This document shows, piece after piece, positions 46,698 to 58,042 of a stretch of DNA of 64,000 bases. The notes beneath the pieces were generated by a model. That model did not search any database, was not told where the DNA came from, and saw nothing but the letters and a program-made list of their open reading frames with translations. The position numbers were made by a program, and so were the translations under genes. The stretch's first letter is position 1, and each line of letters begins with the position of its first letter. Where the stretch lies: contig OX377204.1 of assembly GCA_947396885.1 (NCBI GenBank), forward strand, positions 95,490,728-95,554,727. Direction: 5' to 3'. The DNA comes from Heligmosomoides polygyrus polygyrus. Its lineage: Eukaryota > Nematoda > Chromadorea > Rhabditida > Heligmosomidae.

Positions 46698-46769
46698 CTG
46701 AAGCGCACGACGACGACGACGACGACGCGGACAATGGTCAGACGTGGGTCTCGTCGTCTCCTGTCTGCT

Positions 46770-46775
46770 CTGAAA
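46770..46775 (-). promoter_or_regulatory. Candidate spliced-leader or intron acceptor upstream of exon 1
   Basis: On the minus strand GCTGATTTCAG precedes exon 1 by about 73 nt. A perfect nematode acceptor with no obvious partner donor upstream fits a trans-splice site for a spliced leader. A 5' coding or UTR exon farther upstream is the alternative. Confidence 0.4.
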
Positions 46776-46839
46776 TCAGCGAAAACGAATGAAGACGTCA
46801 GAGGAAACGGCGTGCGCGAGAACGGTTGACGAGGGGGCG

Positions 46840-47228
46840 TGGAGTCGCGGCGGTCTCTGTCTGGCCGAAGAACGACTCCTATACGACAATATCAGACGAT
46901 CTGTCTGCGAAGTGCGTAGAAGATGGCAATGACAAAATATGAGGATTAGGTGAGTAGTGTACTATTAAGGAGCGGAAGAGTAGGATGAAAAAGCGAACAA
47001 AAGGATAATAAAAAAAACAGCAGCAAAAAGGTTCCCAATGAGTAGACGCTGCGTTTCGAGCTCTAAAATTTCAGACAAGAGGGAGTTGAAAAAGGCAGAT
47101 GCGACGAGTTTGAGGAAACTCGCCAGCATTCCGAAAAGCATGTGAAAAAAGTGCCCTACCTGTAGATGGGATGATATTTTTGATTCTCTGATAGTAAGAT
47201 GAAACTACCTTCCCGATTCATAGTTTTA
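46840..47228. other. Region upstream of cyclase exon 1; no promoter motif seen
   Basis: About 400 bp between the likely trans-splice acceptor and a Tc1-like element. No obvious TATA or initiator; nematode promoters seldom show one. Confidence 0.35.
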
Positions 47229-47849
47229 CGGTGTGTCCCAAAATTACGTTCCCACATGTTTGACCTAAACTTATCTCAACGAAATGGCACGGCGGTCTCG
47301 ATACTGAACATTTCAAATACATACGGCTATATCTATCAGAGCTTAACGAAAATATGTACTAATGTTTATTATAACTAAAAAACACGAGATGAAATGCAAA
47401 AATGAGATACACGCGAGGGAGGCTGACGGTGAGATACTTTGGACTAGGCTCCCTTTCCCGATGTGAACTAGTAGTGCATTTATTACTGATCTAACGATGA
47501 ACTAAATCCCAGGGGGTGTTACCATTCAAACTTCTCGATCTCTGCACAAGGACGATTCCACCGGAGGGGGTCGCAAGGGACGAGGCGGACGATGAGAAAG
47601 CGACGGAGTCACAATGCGACGAGGAGACAAACTGACTAAGTGACTTGCTCCCGACCCGGTACCGCAGCGGTGATAAGACCAGGCCGGTAGATGGGGGATC
47701 AAGGAGTTGATTGCGTGATCAAAACGCAGCATTGCCTCGCATAGGCGACATACTGTCTTAGTTTTCCGCGCTAGATAGGTTCACCGCTACCTCAAATGCT
47801 GGATATTCAGCTGCAATGTTGACCAGCTACAAAACGGCACCTTCCCATC

Positions 47850-48560
47850 CTCGGAGAGTTCCCATTATAACGAATCATATCAACGGAGCATCGGTGAGCA
47901 ACATCTCAAAGACGCTCTCGAGAGTGAAACCGTCTCCGACACTACCAAACGAGGAGCTCAGTTCACTGAATGATCGATCTGAGAGAGCAAGACCTGCTGC
48001 TGCAGCTTCAACTCAAAATGTCAAGCATGTTCGTGACCTGGTGCGGAGGAATCCCAAAAGATCTTTGCGGATGATGGCAAAAGCGGCAGAAGTTAGCAAA
48101 ACTTCCATGAGCCGCTGTCTGAAGGCTCACATTCTTCTCCCACAGATGATGAAGAATCGTGAAAGAAAATGCAAGACATTTATCCAGCGTCTCAGCTCGG
48201 CACGCCACCGCGATGTTATTTTATCAGACGAAAAAATTCTACTATCGAAGCAGCGCTGAACGGCCAAAATGTGTGTGCCATGTGCTTGCCAGAGCAGTAG
48301 CTGGAGCTAACAAAGCGTGAAAGATCTATGAACGCTGCAGACATCTGGATTCAGTCATGGTTTCGGCAGCTGTCACCTGCGCGGGAAAGCCGTCGTTATT
48401 TTTCTTCAACAAAAAAAGAAGAGAAAATGGACTCAAAAATGTACTTGAAAGAAGTTTCGGAAAAGACTTTCATTCCCTGGAACACGACAATCTTTGAGGA
48501 CAAGCCGTTCATTTTCCAGCAGGATTCTGCACCACCTCATTAATCGAAGGACTGGTGTCG
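47850..48560 (+). pseudogene. Tc1-like transposase, first copy, decayed
   Basis: HVRDLVRRNPKRSLRMMAKA (helix-turn-helix), then KNRERKCKTFIQRLSSARHR and DVILSDEKILL (first catalytic Asp region), then shifted frames through FVFFNKKRREK-like and FIFQQDSAPPH (second Asp region, 'QQDSAPPH'). Frameshifts and stops; inactive. Confidence 0.8.
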
Positions 48561-48639
48561 CACCAAGCTTCCTGGCTTTATCAGCGTTAGATATGTTTAC
48601 CGTGACCTCAGATGCTAAATATCCAGTTGCAATATTGAC

Positions 48640-49880
48640 TGGCACCTTCTCATCCTCTGAGGGTTTCCATCATCAGGATGCATATCAACGAGCATCGGTG
48701 AGCAACATCTCAAAGACGTTCTCGGTGCGTAGGAGAACCGTCACCAACACCATCAAACGATACGAAGAGCTCAGTTCATTGCACGATCGACCTGTGAGAG
48801 CAAGACCAGCTGCTGCAACTTCAACTCAGAATGCCAAACGTGTTCGTGATCTGGTGCGGAGGAATCCCAAGAGATCTTTGAGGACGGCAAAAGCGATAGG
48901 AATTAGCAACAGTTCCACGGGCCGCGTTGTCAATGAGAAGCAAGAACTGTGGTCTTACGTGGTCTTACCGCTGTCAGAAAGCCCAAATTCTTCTCCCACA
49001 CATAATAAAGAATCGTGAGAGAAAATGCAAGGCCTTCATGCAGTGTCTCAGCTCGGCACGCCACCGCGATGTCATTTTTTAGACGAAATTTTTCTACTGT
49101 CGAAGCACTGCTGAACCGCCAAAACGGCCGTGTGCTTGCCAGAACAATAGTTGGTGCTAACAAAGCGGGAAGGATCCATGAACGCTGCGGACTTCCGGAT
49201 TCAGTCATGATTTGGTCCGCTGTCACCTGCGCGGGGAAGTCGCCGTTGTTTTTCGTCGAAAAAGGAGAGTAGTCACTAAGGTGGGCAGCATTAGGCGGTG
49301 GGAATGCGCCAGCCAATCAGGTCACATCGAATGGGCGTGCCACTAAGAGAGGGTGTGTACGGGCGATACATTGGTTGGCTGGCATGCGTTTGGTCGGTGC
49401 TCTGATTTGTTATGGTTGGCTGGCGTGCTGGCAAGTTTCAATGCAGCCCACCTTCGCGACATGTACCAGGAGAGAAAATGGACGAAAATTACTTGGAAGA
49501 AGTTATGGAAAAGACTTTGATTCCCTGATGTAGGACAATCTTCAAAAACAAACACCGTTCATTTTCAAGCAGTATTCGGCACCACTTCATAAATCGAAGA
49601 TCGTACAGGACTGATGTCCTGACGAGCTTCCTGATTTTATCAGTCCGGAAGAATGGCCTCTGTACAGCCCGGACCTCAACGCTTTGGACTACTCCATATG
49701 GTCGTTCTAGGAGACCGAGGTCTGTCTGAAAAACATCGATCGGTGGAGTCGCTGAAGAAGCCTTCTGAAGTCGAGGGAAGAAATGCCAATGGAATACGTG
49801 CGTGCCACGCTAGAGCCTTTCCGCGTCGTCTGAAGCCCTGCATCCGTGCCAGAGGAAGTCGTTTCGAGATCTGATAATGT
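48640..49880 (+). pseudogene. Tc1-like transposase, second copy, decayed
   Basis: ASVSNISKTFSVRRRTVTNT, IKRYEELSSLHDRPVRARPA and VRDLVRRNPKRSLRTAKAIG repeat the first copy. After the MITE it continues to a worn 'LNALDYSIWSFLET' third catalytic region (about 49675) and the C-terminal FPRRLKPCIRARGSRFEI. Multiple stops. Confidence 0.8.
49270..49462. repeat. MITE, ATGTCGCGAA family, inside the Tc1-like element
   Basis: Starts AAGGTGGGCAGCATTAGGCG and ends CCACCTTCGCGACATGT, with GGTTGGCTGGC repeats inside. Confidence 0.65.
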
Positions 49881-49999
49881 AATTGTGTTTGAGAATATGT
49901 GGGTAAAGTTATGCCAGAATTTCGTGCTCTTATCACTTTTACGTCCATTTTTATGACGGTGAAAATTGGGAGCGTAATTTCGGGACACCTCTAGATCTT

Positions 50000-50400
50000 T
50001 GCTAATCGTTTTCATAGACGTTACCACTGTTGCGAATCGGTAGCCCGACTCGCGAGGGAACATGCCCCTGTTGAGCGGAGTCCCCCATTTACCCCGTGGT
50101 GCTATTAGGTAACCAGGAACCCTGGACCCAGGGGGACATACGGGGAACTCTATGGTGTGAATAGACCACGTCCCCTCTTCCTTGGCAGACAGGGGCCTCG
50201 CGTGGTGACTTCTAACCCTCCGCGCTGGGCAGCGCCTGAATTGACGCACGCCCGCACCACGCACCAGCTGCGAATGCCTACGGGCGTGCTGTATTGACCC
50301 CGGACTGTATTGAGCACACAGAACCCCTCGAATACTACCTAAAAACCACATGGTACCCAAATACAACGTTAACCCCTAACGCCCACTAGCAACAACAACA
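50000..50400. other. GC-rich sequence of unknown origin
   Basis: An abrupt change to GC-rich sequence with CGGTAGCCCGACTCGCGAGG and CCAGGGGGACATACGG. It resembles the 5' part of a retroelement in composition, but I recognise no protein. Confidence 0.3.
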
Positions 50401-50560
50401 GCAAATATATACATAGCAATACCAATACCGATAAGACACCGATAGGAGACTCACCACCTTCCTCGTCACATGAAGCACAGTAGATACATTCACGGTTTTT
50501 TCCATACATCAGCATCAGAATACCACATCAGAATAATATAGGAATCGGATACTAGATAAT

Positions 50561-50758
50561 ATGAAATACAGGGTAGATGAGAGCTCTCCGGCTGGAAGAC
50601 TGAGGTGGCTATCCGAGGTTAGGCGAGGCCCATCCCGGCTCGCCTATCAGAATTCGCCAATTTCAGGCCACACACTTCAACAGCTACTCCCTACCTATAC
50701 CACTGCATTACAGTACCTCGCTGACGCCTTAAATCATCTGAAGCAGAAGGAACTTTAA
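50561..50758 (+). CDS. Unrecognised 65-codon ORF
   Basis: Starts MKYRVDESSPAGRLRWLSEV and ends ALNHLKQKEL. It follows the GC-rich block at 50000..50400 and could be the start of a retroelement gag-like ORF or chance. No motif supports a function. Confidence 0.2.
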   Translation: MKYRVDESSPAGRLRWLSEVRRGPSRLAYQNSPISGHTLQQLLPTYTTALQYLADALNHLKQKEL

Positions 50759-50911
50759 GTTAAAAATACCTCAAAGCAGAATCGCCCGCTTCTATCCCCC
50801 ATGGCCACTAGAAGCCCAGGAAATGTAGCAACCTATAATGAGTAGGTCCCGTTGCGTGGCCATCAATTTCGGCGAAAATGAGAAGGTTTGAATTGACAAA
50901 GGGGCACTTAC

Positions 50912-50966
50912 AGTAAGGTCGCGTGCTGCAGGATGAAGTGCATCAGGATGATGCGAGCCACTTCCT
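50912..50966 (-). CDS. Orphan exon candidate, minus strand
   Basis: 55 nt between a GACGTAG acceptor and a GTAAGT donor, reading EVARIILMHFILQHATL with split codons at both ends. It has the composition and size of the cyclase exons, but no open junction to cyclase exon 1 exists (that would create a stop). It may belong to an alternative 5' end or to a neighbouring gene. Confidence 0.35.
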
Positions 50967-50984
50967 CTACGTCAGAAGCTATAC

Positions 50985-52120
50985 ACCATTCTCACGTCAA
51001 TTTGGACACTTTTCAAACCAAATTAGACACTTCTGAGCTAGCCTAAAACCTTCGGAATCAAAGCAAAGTCTTTCAAATCGAAATGAGCTCACTGTACATT
51101 AAGCTAGTGGCTCTCCAAAAATGTTAAAATAATTTTTTGTGCAAGGAAAATTTTATAAATTTTTTCAAAGTTTAAAGTAAAGTTTACTCCCCAATATGAG
51201 AACAAATAGTTTGCAATTTTATAAAATTTTATTTTCCGCAAAAAACAATGAATCCAAACTTGTTTTGAAGAGCAGGAAGGCAGCCATTTTCTGTTGCCGA
51301 AACTTCGATTGTACCATGCCCTCGTCCGAAACTTTGCGATTTTCATTCGATTGTTAGCAAAATTTCTGTTTGCATTTGCAGTTTCACGTCGAAAATTAGG
51401 TGGGCCGGCCACGTAATGTGCTTCGCAGACACCCGCTGGATGAGGGCCGTCCCCGACTGGATTCTGCCGGATGTTAAGTGGACACCAGGACGCCCACCAA
51501 CGCGTTGGTCGGACTTCTTCGTGAAAGCCATGAACGACCGATATGACGATCTTCGTGTCCCTCGAGCGAGGAGGATCCACTTGGAGCACTCTGGCACGCG
51601 ACAGGGACGAATGGAGACGCTGCTGTCACCGGCTCGAGCAAGTCGATGATCAACGGGACGACAGATGATACAGATGATGCAGTTTTACACCTGCAAGCGG
51701 TGCAAAACAAGCAATTGTAAAAAACACACACATACCCTAACGTTCTTGCTGCATGTAAGCAGCATTTACACTATCAATCAAATAGACGTTGCGTTGAAGT
51801 TTTCGAGTGCATGGCGCGATCCAGTCATTTAATGCAGGACATGACTGCTGCTTTGCTGCTCCTTAACACAACATTGAATTTATTATCTTCTTCTTGAAGT
51901 AAAAATTTTATAAAATTGTTTCACTCATTCGGCAGCTAAAGTGAAAAAAATTTCAAAAAAAAAGTTATTCTGAGTTTTCCTTGAATAAAAAAATATTTTA
52001 ACCATCTTAGTGAGTAAGTAGTTCAACCTGGCTAAAGGTCATTTCAGTTTGGAAGAGTTCGCTTTGATTTCGAAGGTGTTAGGATGGCTTAGTAAAGTGT
52101 CCAATTCGACGTGAAAATGG
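50985..52120. repeat. 'GAATTGGACA' inverted-repeat element with RTE insert
   Basis: ACCATTCTCACGTCAATTTG at the left and GTGTCCAATTCGACGTGAAA at the right are inverted. A second copy begins immediately (52128), so the two lie head to tail. Confidence 0.6.
51390..51690 (+). mobile_element. RTE 3' fragment
   Basis: Encodes [39 protein letters not shown] and [20 protein letters not shown], the RTE C-terminal tail, and ends in a short GATGATACAGATGATGCAG tail. 5' truncated; nested in the repeat at 50985..52120. Confidence 0.75.
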
Positions 52121-52497
52121 TATATACCATTCTCACGTCGAATTCGGACCCTTCACCTCAAACTGGGCACCCTTATAAGCCTATGTCTAACACTTTTGAA
52201 TCAAAGCAAACTCTTCCGAATCGAAATGAGCTTCGTCGACATAAGCTAAAGACCCTCCAAGATGGATAGAACAGTTTTTGCTTAAGGAAAATTTGGTGAA
52301 GTTTTCTTTGAAATTTTAGCTACCCGAAGGAATAATATTAATAAATAATTGAGTAAAATTTTTGCTTCTTGAAAAAATAGAAAGTTAAAGTTGCTTTTAA
52401 ATACAACAAGGCGGAAATCGGAAAAATACCAGATTGCCCCATGCGCTTGGAAAGCTAGTCGCGATCCTCATAAAAAAATTCTCAGACTATCCCAGAC

Positions 52498-52795
52498 TGG
52501 GCGCGTGTTGCGCAGTCGGAGGAGGCCCCGACGGTCGCGTGCACCCGATACCAGGTTCCTGGTTTGGATTTTCCGTCCATGCCAACCAAGCCTTCCATCC
52601 CTCCGGAGTCGGTGAATTGGTACCAGACTTGTCTGGGAAGGATAGAGCGCTGACTTGTTCATCGGCTGACCACCGCAAGTCATTGCATGGCCAAGTACGC
52701 ATTCAACTCGCCTCCGCAACATCCCGTAGAAGTAGAATGCGTGGCGCATCCCAAAAGAATTGAGTAACGTCGTCCTTCATCCTTTACCTTTATCC
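52498..52795 (+). repeat. SINE-A, complete copy
   Basis: The head GGGCGCGTGTTGCGCAGTCG and GATACCAGGTTCCTGGTTTG are followed by the shared body and tail (GTAGAAGTAGAATGCGTGGC, CCTTTACCTTTATCCC). About 90% like 34003..34305 by eye. Confidence 0.75.
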
Positions 52796-53189
52796 CAGGC
52801 TATTCGAAAGTACCATTTTCATGTCAACTGGGCACTCTTCAAATCAAATTAGACACTCATGCGCCATGCACTCGAAAAGCTCGTTGCCATTTTTATTTGA
52901 TTGATAGTGTAAATGCCCCTGAAAAAGTGAGAATATGTGTTCTTTAGAATTGTTTTTGCTGAATTGTTTACCTGCTGAAAATGCACGATATACTGCCTTT
53001 AAAGTAATGCTTAAACCATTTCTTCTTAAAAATGAGAATCTACTATAATTTCATATCTTTCAGCAACTGTTTAGTTTAATGCAGAAAAGGCTCGTTTCAA
53101 TTTGGAAGAGTTTGCTTTGATTGCAAAAGTCTTAGGCTAGTTTAGAAAGGTGTCCAGTTTGCGTAAAAATGATATAAATGGAAAATAGT

Positions 53190-53990
53190 CTGAGAATTTT
53201 TTTTACAAAAATTGCAACGAACTTGTCGAGTTCATGGCGCAGTCCGGTCTTTTAATCCACTAAGTGAGTGTCGTGTTGTTGCACTTCAAAGCTTATCTTG
53301 GTTTATTATTCCTCTCGAAAAATAAAAATTCTGTTCACTCTCTAGATAAATATTAAGTTGGAAACTAAGTCGCCGCCATTTTTTCAACAATCTATTCTGA
53401 AATTCGCTTGATGTGCTTTGCATAACGTTATACACCATTCGAAAGAAAATAAATTGCTGTGTCTGAAAGTGTGTTTTACTTTATTTTCCAAATTTTATTT
53501 TTGACAATTTTTAGATAACTACTATAATGGAGAGTCAAAAAAGGAAAACAACCTTCGACGACAGCTTCTTCTGTTTGTTTTCGTTTGTGTTTAGCTTTTT
53601 TGCATTTATAGACCAATCGAACGAAGATGGTTTACTCTCTAAGAATATTGGTTGAAGCTTTTCGTTTATTTCGCTTTTTCTAAAAGTTCTGCTAAAAAAT
53701 GACAAAAATCGATTTGCGAAAAGAAGCGAGACACACTCTTAGATAGAGAAAATCTCTTTCGAATGCTAGCTAACAGGAATAAAGTAAATTGTAGAAAAAA
53801 CTGCGGATCCTTCGTCTCCAACCTAATAAATAAATGGAAAATAAATGATAAAATATGAAATAATATTATAATAATGTAGTCAATAAAGTGATCATATAAT
53901 ATTCGTAATAATAGATAAAATAAAATAAAATAAAATACTGATAGATAAACAAAGTAAAGTGTAAAGTAATTGGACAAGCTACGAGGCTTA
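53190..53990. other. AT-rich sequence, no gene seen
   Basis: The end of a 'GAATTGGACA' repeat, then AT-rich sequence. A minus-strand run of Phe/Ile/Leu codons is explained by composition. Confidence 0.4.
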
Positions 53991-53995
53991 GAAAA

Positions 53996-54862
53996 CGAAG
54001 AAAAAGACGACGACGAAGTCGAAGACGAAGAAGAAGACGAAGAAGAGGACGAAGATGAAGAAGAAGAAGAAGAAGAAGAGTAGAGGAAGATGGAGAAGAA
54101 GAAGAGAAGAGAAAGATGCAGACGAGTGAGAAGAACAAGAAGAGGAAGAGAATAAGAGGAAGAGGGGGAAGAAGACGAAGAAGACGACGGCGATGAAGAA
54201 GAAGAAGAAGACGACGACGACGACGAAGAAGAGGAAGACGAAGAAGACGACGATTAAGAAGAAGACGACGAAGAAGAATACGATGACGACGACGATGAAG
54301 AAGTCGAATAAGAAGAGGAGAAGAGGAAGACGAAAAAGAAGAAGAAGACGACGAAGACGAAGGAGAGGAAGAAGAAGAGAAGAAGAGGAAGACGAAGAAG
54401 GCGACGACGAAGACGAAGAAGAGGACGAAGATGAAAAAGGAGAAGAAGAGAAGAAGAGGAAGATGGAGAAGAAGAAGAGAAGAGGAAGATGAAGATGAGT
54501 GACAAGAAGAAGATGATGAAGAGAGCAAGAGGAAGAGGAGGAAGAAGGCGAAGAAGACGACGGCGACGAAGAAGAAAAGAAGAGGAAGACGAAGAAGAGG
54601 AAGAAAAGACGAAGGAGAAGAATAAGAAGAGAAGAAGAGGAAGACGAAGACGAAGACGAAGAAGACGACGACGAAGAAGAAGACGAAGAAGACGATGACG
54701 ACGACGATGAAGAAGACGAAAAAGAAGAGAAGAAGAGGAAGACGAAAAAGAAGAAGAAGAAGAGAAGACGAAGGAGAGGAAGAAGAAGAACAGTAGAACA
54801 GAAGAAGAGGAAGCGGAAGTAGAAGACGAAAGGTGAAGAAGATGATAATGATGACGACGATG
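53996..54862 (+). repeat. GAA/GAC imperfect trinucleotide tract
   Basis: About 870 bp, almost entirely GAA, GAG, GAC and AAG triplets with very few pyrimidines apart from the C of GAC. Every frame is open on one strand or the other as poly-acidic/basic or poly-Phe/Ser/Leu. These are composition artefacts, not genes. Confidence 0.92.
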
Positions 54863-54869
54863 AGGCAAA

Positions 54870-55780
54870 CCTCCTGTCTCCTCACTATAAGCGGGCGCTA
54901 TGGTTATTCGTTTTCAATGAAGCCGTAATGGAACAATAGATTAATCTCGCGCTGACGTGCAGCACAACGTTCGCAGCAGACGGCGAGCGATTATTCTTTT
55001 TGAATGATGGATCCATATCTGCGGTAGTAAACACGCGGTTGAGTGGGAGTCTTTAAGGCAGTCAAGATGGTCAAAGCCCGTGGTTCGCGCATCCGGTAGA
55101 TCGTTCAAGCCGTACTCCCCCAGGATCAGAGGTGGCCTTCTACAAAGGACCCCCTAGTTGAGGCTCATAATGTGACCTAAAGTGCTGAGTGATCGGCGCA
55201 GTTCATAGTGATGTATGTGTGAACTAGGGGCTCAAATTATTCACTTATGTTTTACTGGAGCGAAGATGAGGGTATATTTATTTATTTATTTATTTGCACA
55301 TAAACGCACAATACTCTAATAAAAGAAACTCAAGGACACAGCATGATGAGTAATACAAAGTGCTGAAAAAAAAAGAAACCTCAATGAAAAGTTGATGAAA
55401 TGGAAAATTTAGAAAAAGAAAATGAAATATTTTGATATAAAGCAAAACTAAGGACTGAGGGGGTGATTAGTGGAGCTATTGATGGAGAAGAACAGTGGCC
55501 CACCAAACACTGCAAGTCGCTATCGAACACGGCTCCGGATACCAGCATAAGGCCTCCACACCCTTGCGGCGAACGGCGAGCGATGGGCGGTGAAAACGTT
55601 GAGTCACGCCGCTCCTGCAGTCTTGCCAGCTGCGAGGTACTGTATTTCTAGACGGGACCTACTGCTGCTATTCGCCTACCCGCATTCTGTCCGCCGCCAC
55701 CAGCGGCGAGCTCCGTTTCCCTGCTCTATGGTTAAGGATAGGGCCGAGGCGTTGCGCAAAGTGTGTGGGAACCTTCAGAG
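54870..55780. other. No supported gene
   Basis: Contains a TTTATTTATTTATTTATTT run at 55274 and short ORFs without motifs. Confidence 0.4.
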
Positions 55781-55784
55781 CATG

Positions 55785-55917
55785 TTCGTACTCCGCGACG
55801 GGGGCGACGGCAGCGACAGGAGCGACAAAGCAAAGCATACCTATCGACTCAGCACTTATCGATACGTATCCTTCGCTCTGTCGCTGCTCCCGCCGCGAAG
55901 TCTGAACAGGCCCTTAG
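55785..55917. repeat. GC-core MITE, 'TCTGAACAGGCCC' type
   Basis: TTCGTACTCCGCGACGGGGG at the left and the complementary CGCCGCGAAGTCTGAACAGG at the right, with paired GGCAGCGACAGGAGCGAC and GCTCTGTCGCTGCTCCC arms. Confidence 0.65.
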
Positions 55918-56546
55918 TAGGTCCGTCAACTCCATCACTCTATCAACACCCGCGTAACGACTTTTGTTGAAAGAGGAAGAAATAGAAGGTTTTTAGAGCT
56001 AGATGAGATACTAAACGTAATTGCCAAGAAAAGAAAGGCAAGAGCAACAGTGGTGAGCAAGAACAAAAAGGAATACGGCAAACTCGATGGTTAAGAACAA
56101 ATAACGAACAAAAAATTGAAAGAAATAGAGGCACGAATTAGGAATAGGAAACGAGAGCATAAAAACACAATTTACATTACATTTCAACAACATGTTCACT
56201 TATATAAAACTAGGGATAAAAAGAACGAAAGTTTAGGATGCTGCCCCTATGTACGTGATGCCGGCGAGGTGCAGTGTTGAAATTAGGTCTAATTTCTCCA
56301 ACGTTTTTCGAAAAACGAAAACATTTGGTGACTCTAACAGGCTTGGAGGCAGCATTTGTAACCAGCGAGCACCTCGGTAAAAAAGAGAATTAAAAACCTT
56401 TTGCTGTTTTTCTGCCTTATATTTGGCATGAAGCGAAAGTTATGGTCCAATGTAGGCAAAATGACCCAGTTCTTGAAGGCTTCAGTTCAGACTCTCCTTT
56501 TAAGGACCTTGAAGCAAACAACTAAATCTCTGAATATACTAGTGTG

Positions 56547-57396
56547 ATTCATATGTTCTTGCGGTTTTTTCGACATTTTCAAATTTTTACATATGTTGAT
56601 CAAACTAACCTTACTCATTGAAATATTGCCCATCTCTGTTGATGGCTGTCCTCCTCGTTCCGGTAGAGAATGGATGCCGTGGTGATAGAACTCCAGGGGT
56701 TTCGATTCGCAAATTGATGAAGGTCGAATTCGAGTGCCGCTCGATCATCGTGTCGTTTCCCTTCCACAAAGTGAGCTAGCGATCCGAACAAATGATAGTC
56801 AGTTGGGGCTACATCTGATGAATAGAGTGGGTAGGAAATCACTTCCCATCCTAATAACTGGGACGTTTGGCAGGCCGTTTTTCAAGTATGGGGTTTTGCA
56901 TTGTCATGAAGAAAATAAATCTTGTCGAGTTGTGGGCGGAAGAGCTGGCTGAGTTCTTGTAGTTGGTTGCAGTACAGCTAGCTGTTAGTGGTGGCCCCAG
57001 AAGGGAGAAGCTTCCAGTACACAACACCACGAACGTCTCAAAAAACACTCAGCATCTCCTTCCTTGGGTGCAGATCACCTTTGGGAATTGCTGCCGGCTT
57101 CTCTCCAGAAGCCCACTCTTCAGCTCCTGTAGGTCCAACCAGTGAAAAGGGCGAGAGCAGGGTAGGTTGAAAAGTCGTGCATAAGGTTGTTGGAGTACTG
57201 GTCAGGTAATAGGTTAGACCTCCGCCAATTTTTCGAATCGAAACTCCCGGATTTATTTCGCCGCAGCATCCATTCTCTGCCGGAAGGATGAAGGATAGTC
57301 CTCCACAAAGATCTACGATATTTCGATTAGTAAGGTTAGTTTGATTTAAATATGTAAAAATTTGGAAAATATCGAAAAAAGCAAGAACATATGAAT
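56547..57396 (-). mobile_element. Mariner-related element with long inverted ends
   Basis: 850 bp with about 70-bp inverted ends beginning ATTCATATGTTCTTGC and containing CAAACTAACCTTACT. TA follows the right end and the left TA has changed to GA. Encloses a decayed mariner transposase on the minus strand. Confidence 0.75.
56615..57290 (-). pseudogene. Mariner-type transposase, decayed
   Basis: In shifting frames, minus strand: WASGEKPAAIPKGDLHPRK-like, EMLSVFFETFVVLCTGSF, RFIFFMTMQNPILEK-like ('FLHDNAxPH' region) and the C-terminal YSSDVAPTDYHLFGSLAHFV with the third Asp. The N-terminal DNA-binding half is missing. Confidence 0.75.
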
Positions 57397-57744
57397 AGTA
57401 AACTAAATACGTCTTTAGAGAAGATTTTTAAGGTTGAAATGCTTAAGTCTTTTCCGATAGTTCGGGATTGCCCTCATTTCACAAGAACTAGGTATACATC
57501 TGAATTTCGGTGAAAGACTTCTGAACTTCCCAATTTTGGCCTGGAATTTTTTGAAGGAGGGCCTCCAACTTGCGAACAGTACTTATAGGGATTACATATG
57601 TTTTATGTATATAAACCAATCAATTTGGAACTGTCATTGCATTTTATGTTTCTACAAATCAAATGCATAGTGGAACAAGCTTTCCGCACTACATTGTTTA
57701 TTTATTTATTGAATAAGCCGAAGGTGTGTTCAAACACTAGTATT

Positions 57745-58042
57745 AAAAGGATAAAGGATAAAGGACGGCGTTACTCAATCCCTTCTGGGATGCGCCAGCG
57801 CATTCTACTTCTACGGGATGCCGTGGAGGCGACATGAATACGTATTTGGCCATACAATGACTTGCGGTGGCCAGCCAATGAACAAGTCAGAGCTCTATCC
57901 TTCCCAGACAAGTCTGGCAGCAATTCACCTACCCCGGAGGGATGGAAAGCTTGGTTGGCCTGGGCGGGAAATCCGAACCAGGAACCTGGTATCGGGTGCA
58001 CGCGACAGTCGCGCCTCCTCCGACTGCGCTACAGGCGCCCTA
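57745..58042 (-). repeat. SINE-A, complete copy
   Basis: Minus-strand copy with the head GGGCGCCTGTAGCGCAGTCG, GATACCAGGTTCCTGGTTCG (box B now GGTTCGGATTT), the same body, and a CCTTTATCCTTTATCC tail. Best match to a tRNA-like promoter in this family. Confidence 0.75.

Larger units (their letters stand above)
47229..49991 (+). mobile_element. Tc1-like element with duplicated interior
   Basis: Inverted ends CGGTGTGTCCCAAAATTACG (left) and the complement of CGTAATTTCGGGACACCTC (right), each flanked by TA (47227..47228 and 49992..49993). At 2.76 kb it is about twice the normal size because the transposase region occurs twice (about 47770..48560 and 48580..49880) and a MITE sits at 49270..49462. 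Confidence 0.8.

Noticed and set aside
54193..54885. Long open frames of Glu/Lys/Arg or Phe/Leu/Ser codons (up to 339 codons)
   Set aside because: They arise from the GAA/GAC triplet tract; there is no splice signal, motif or codon variety.
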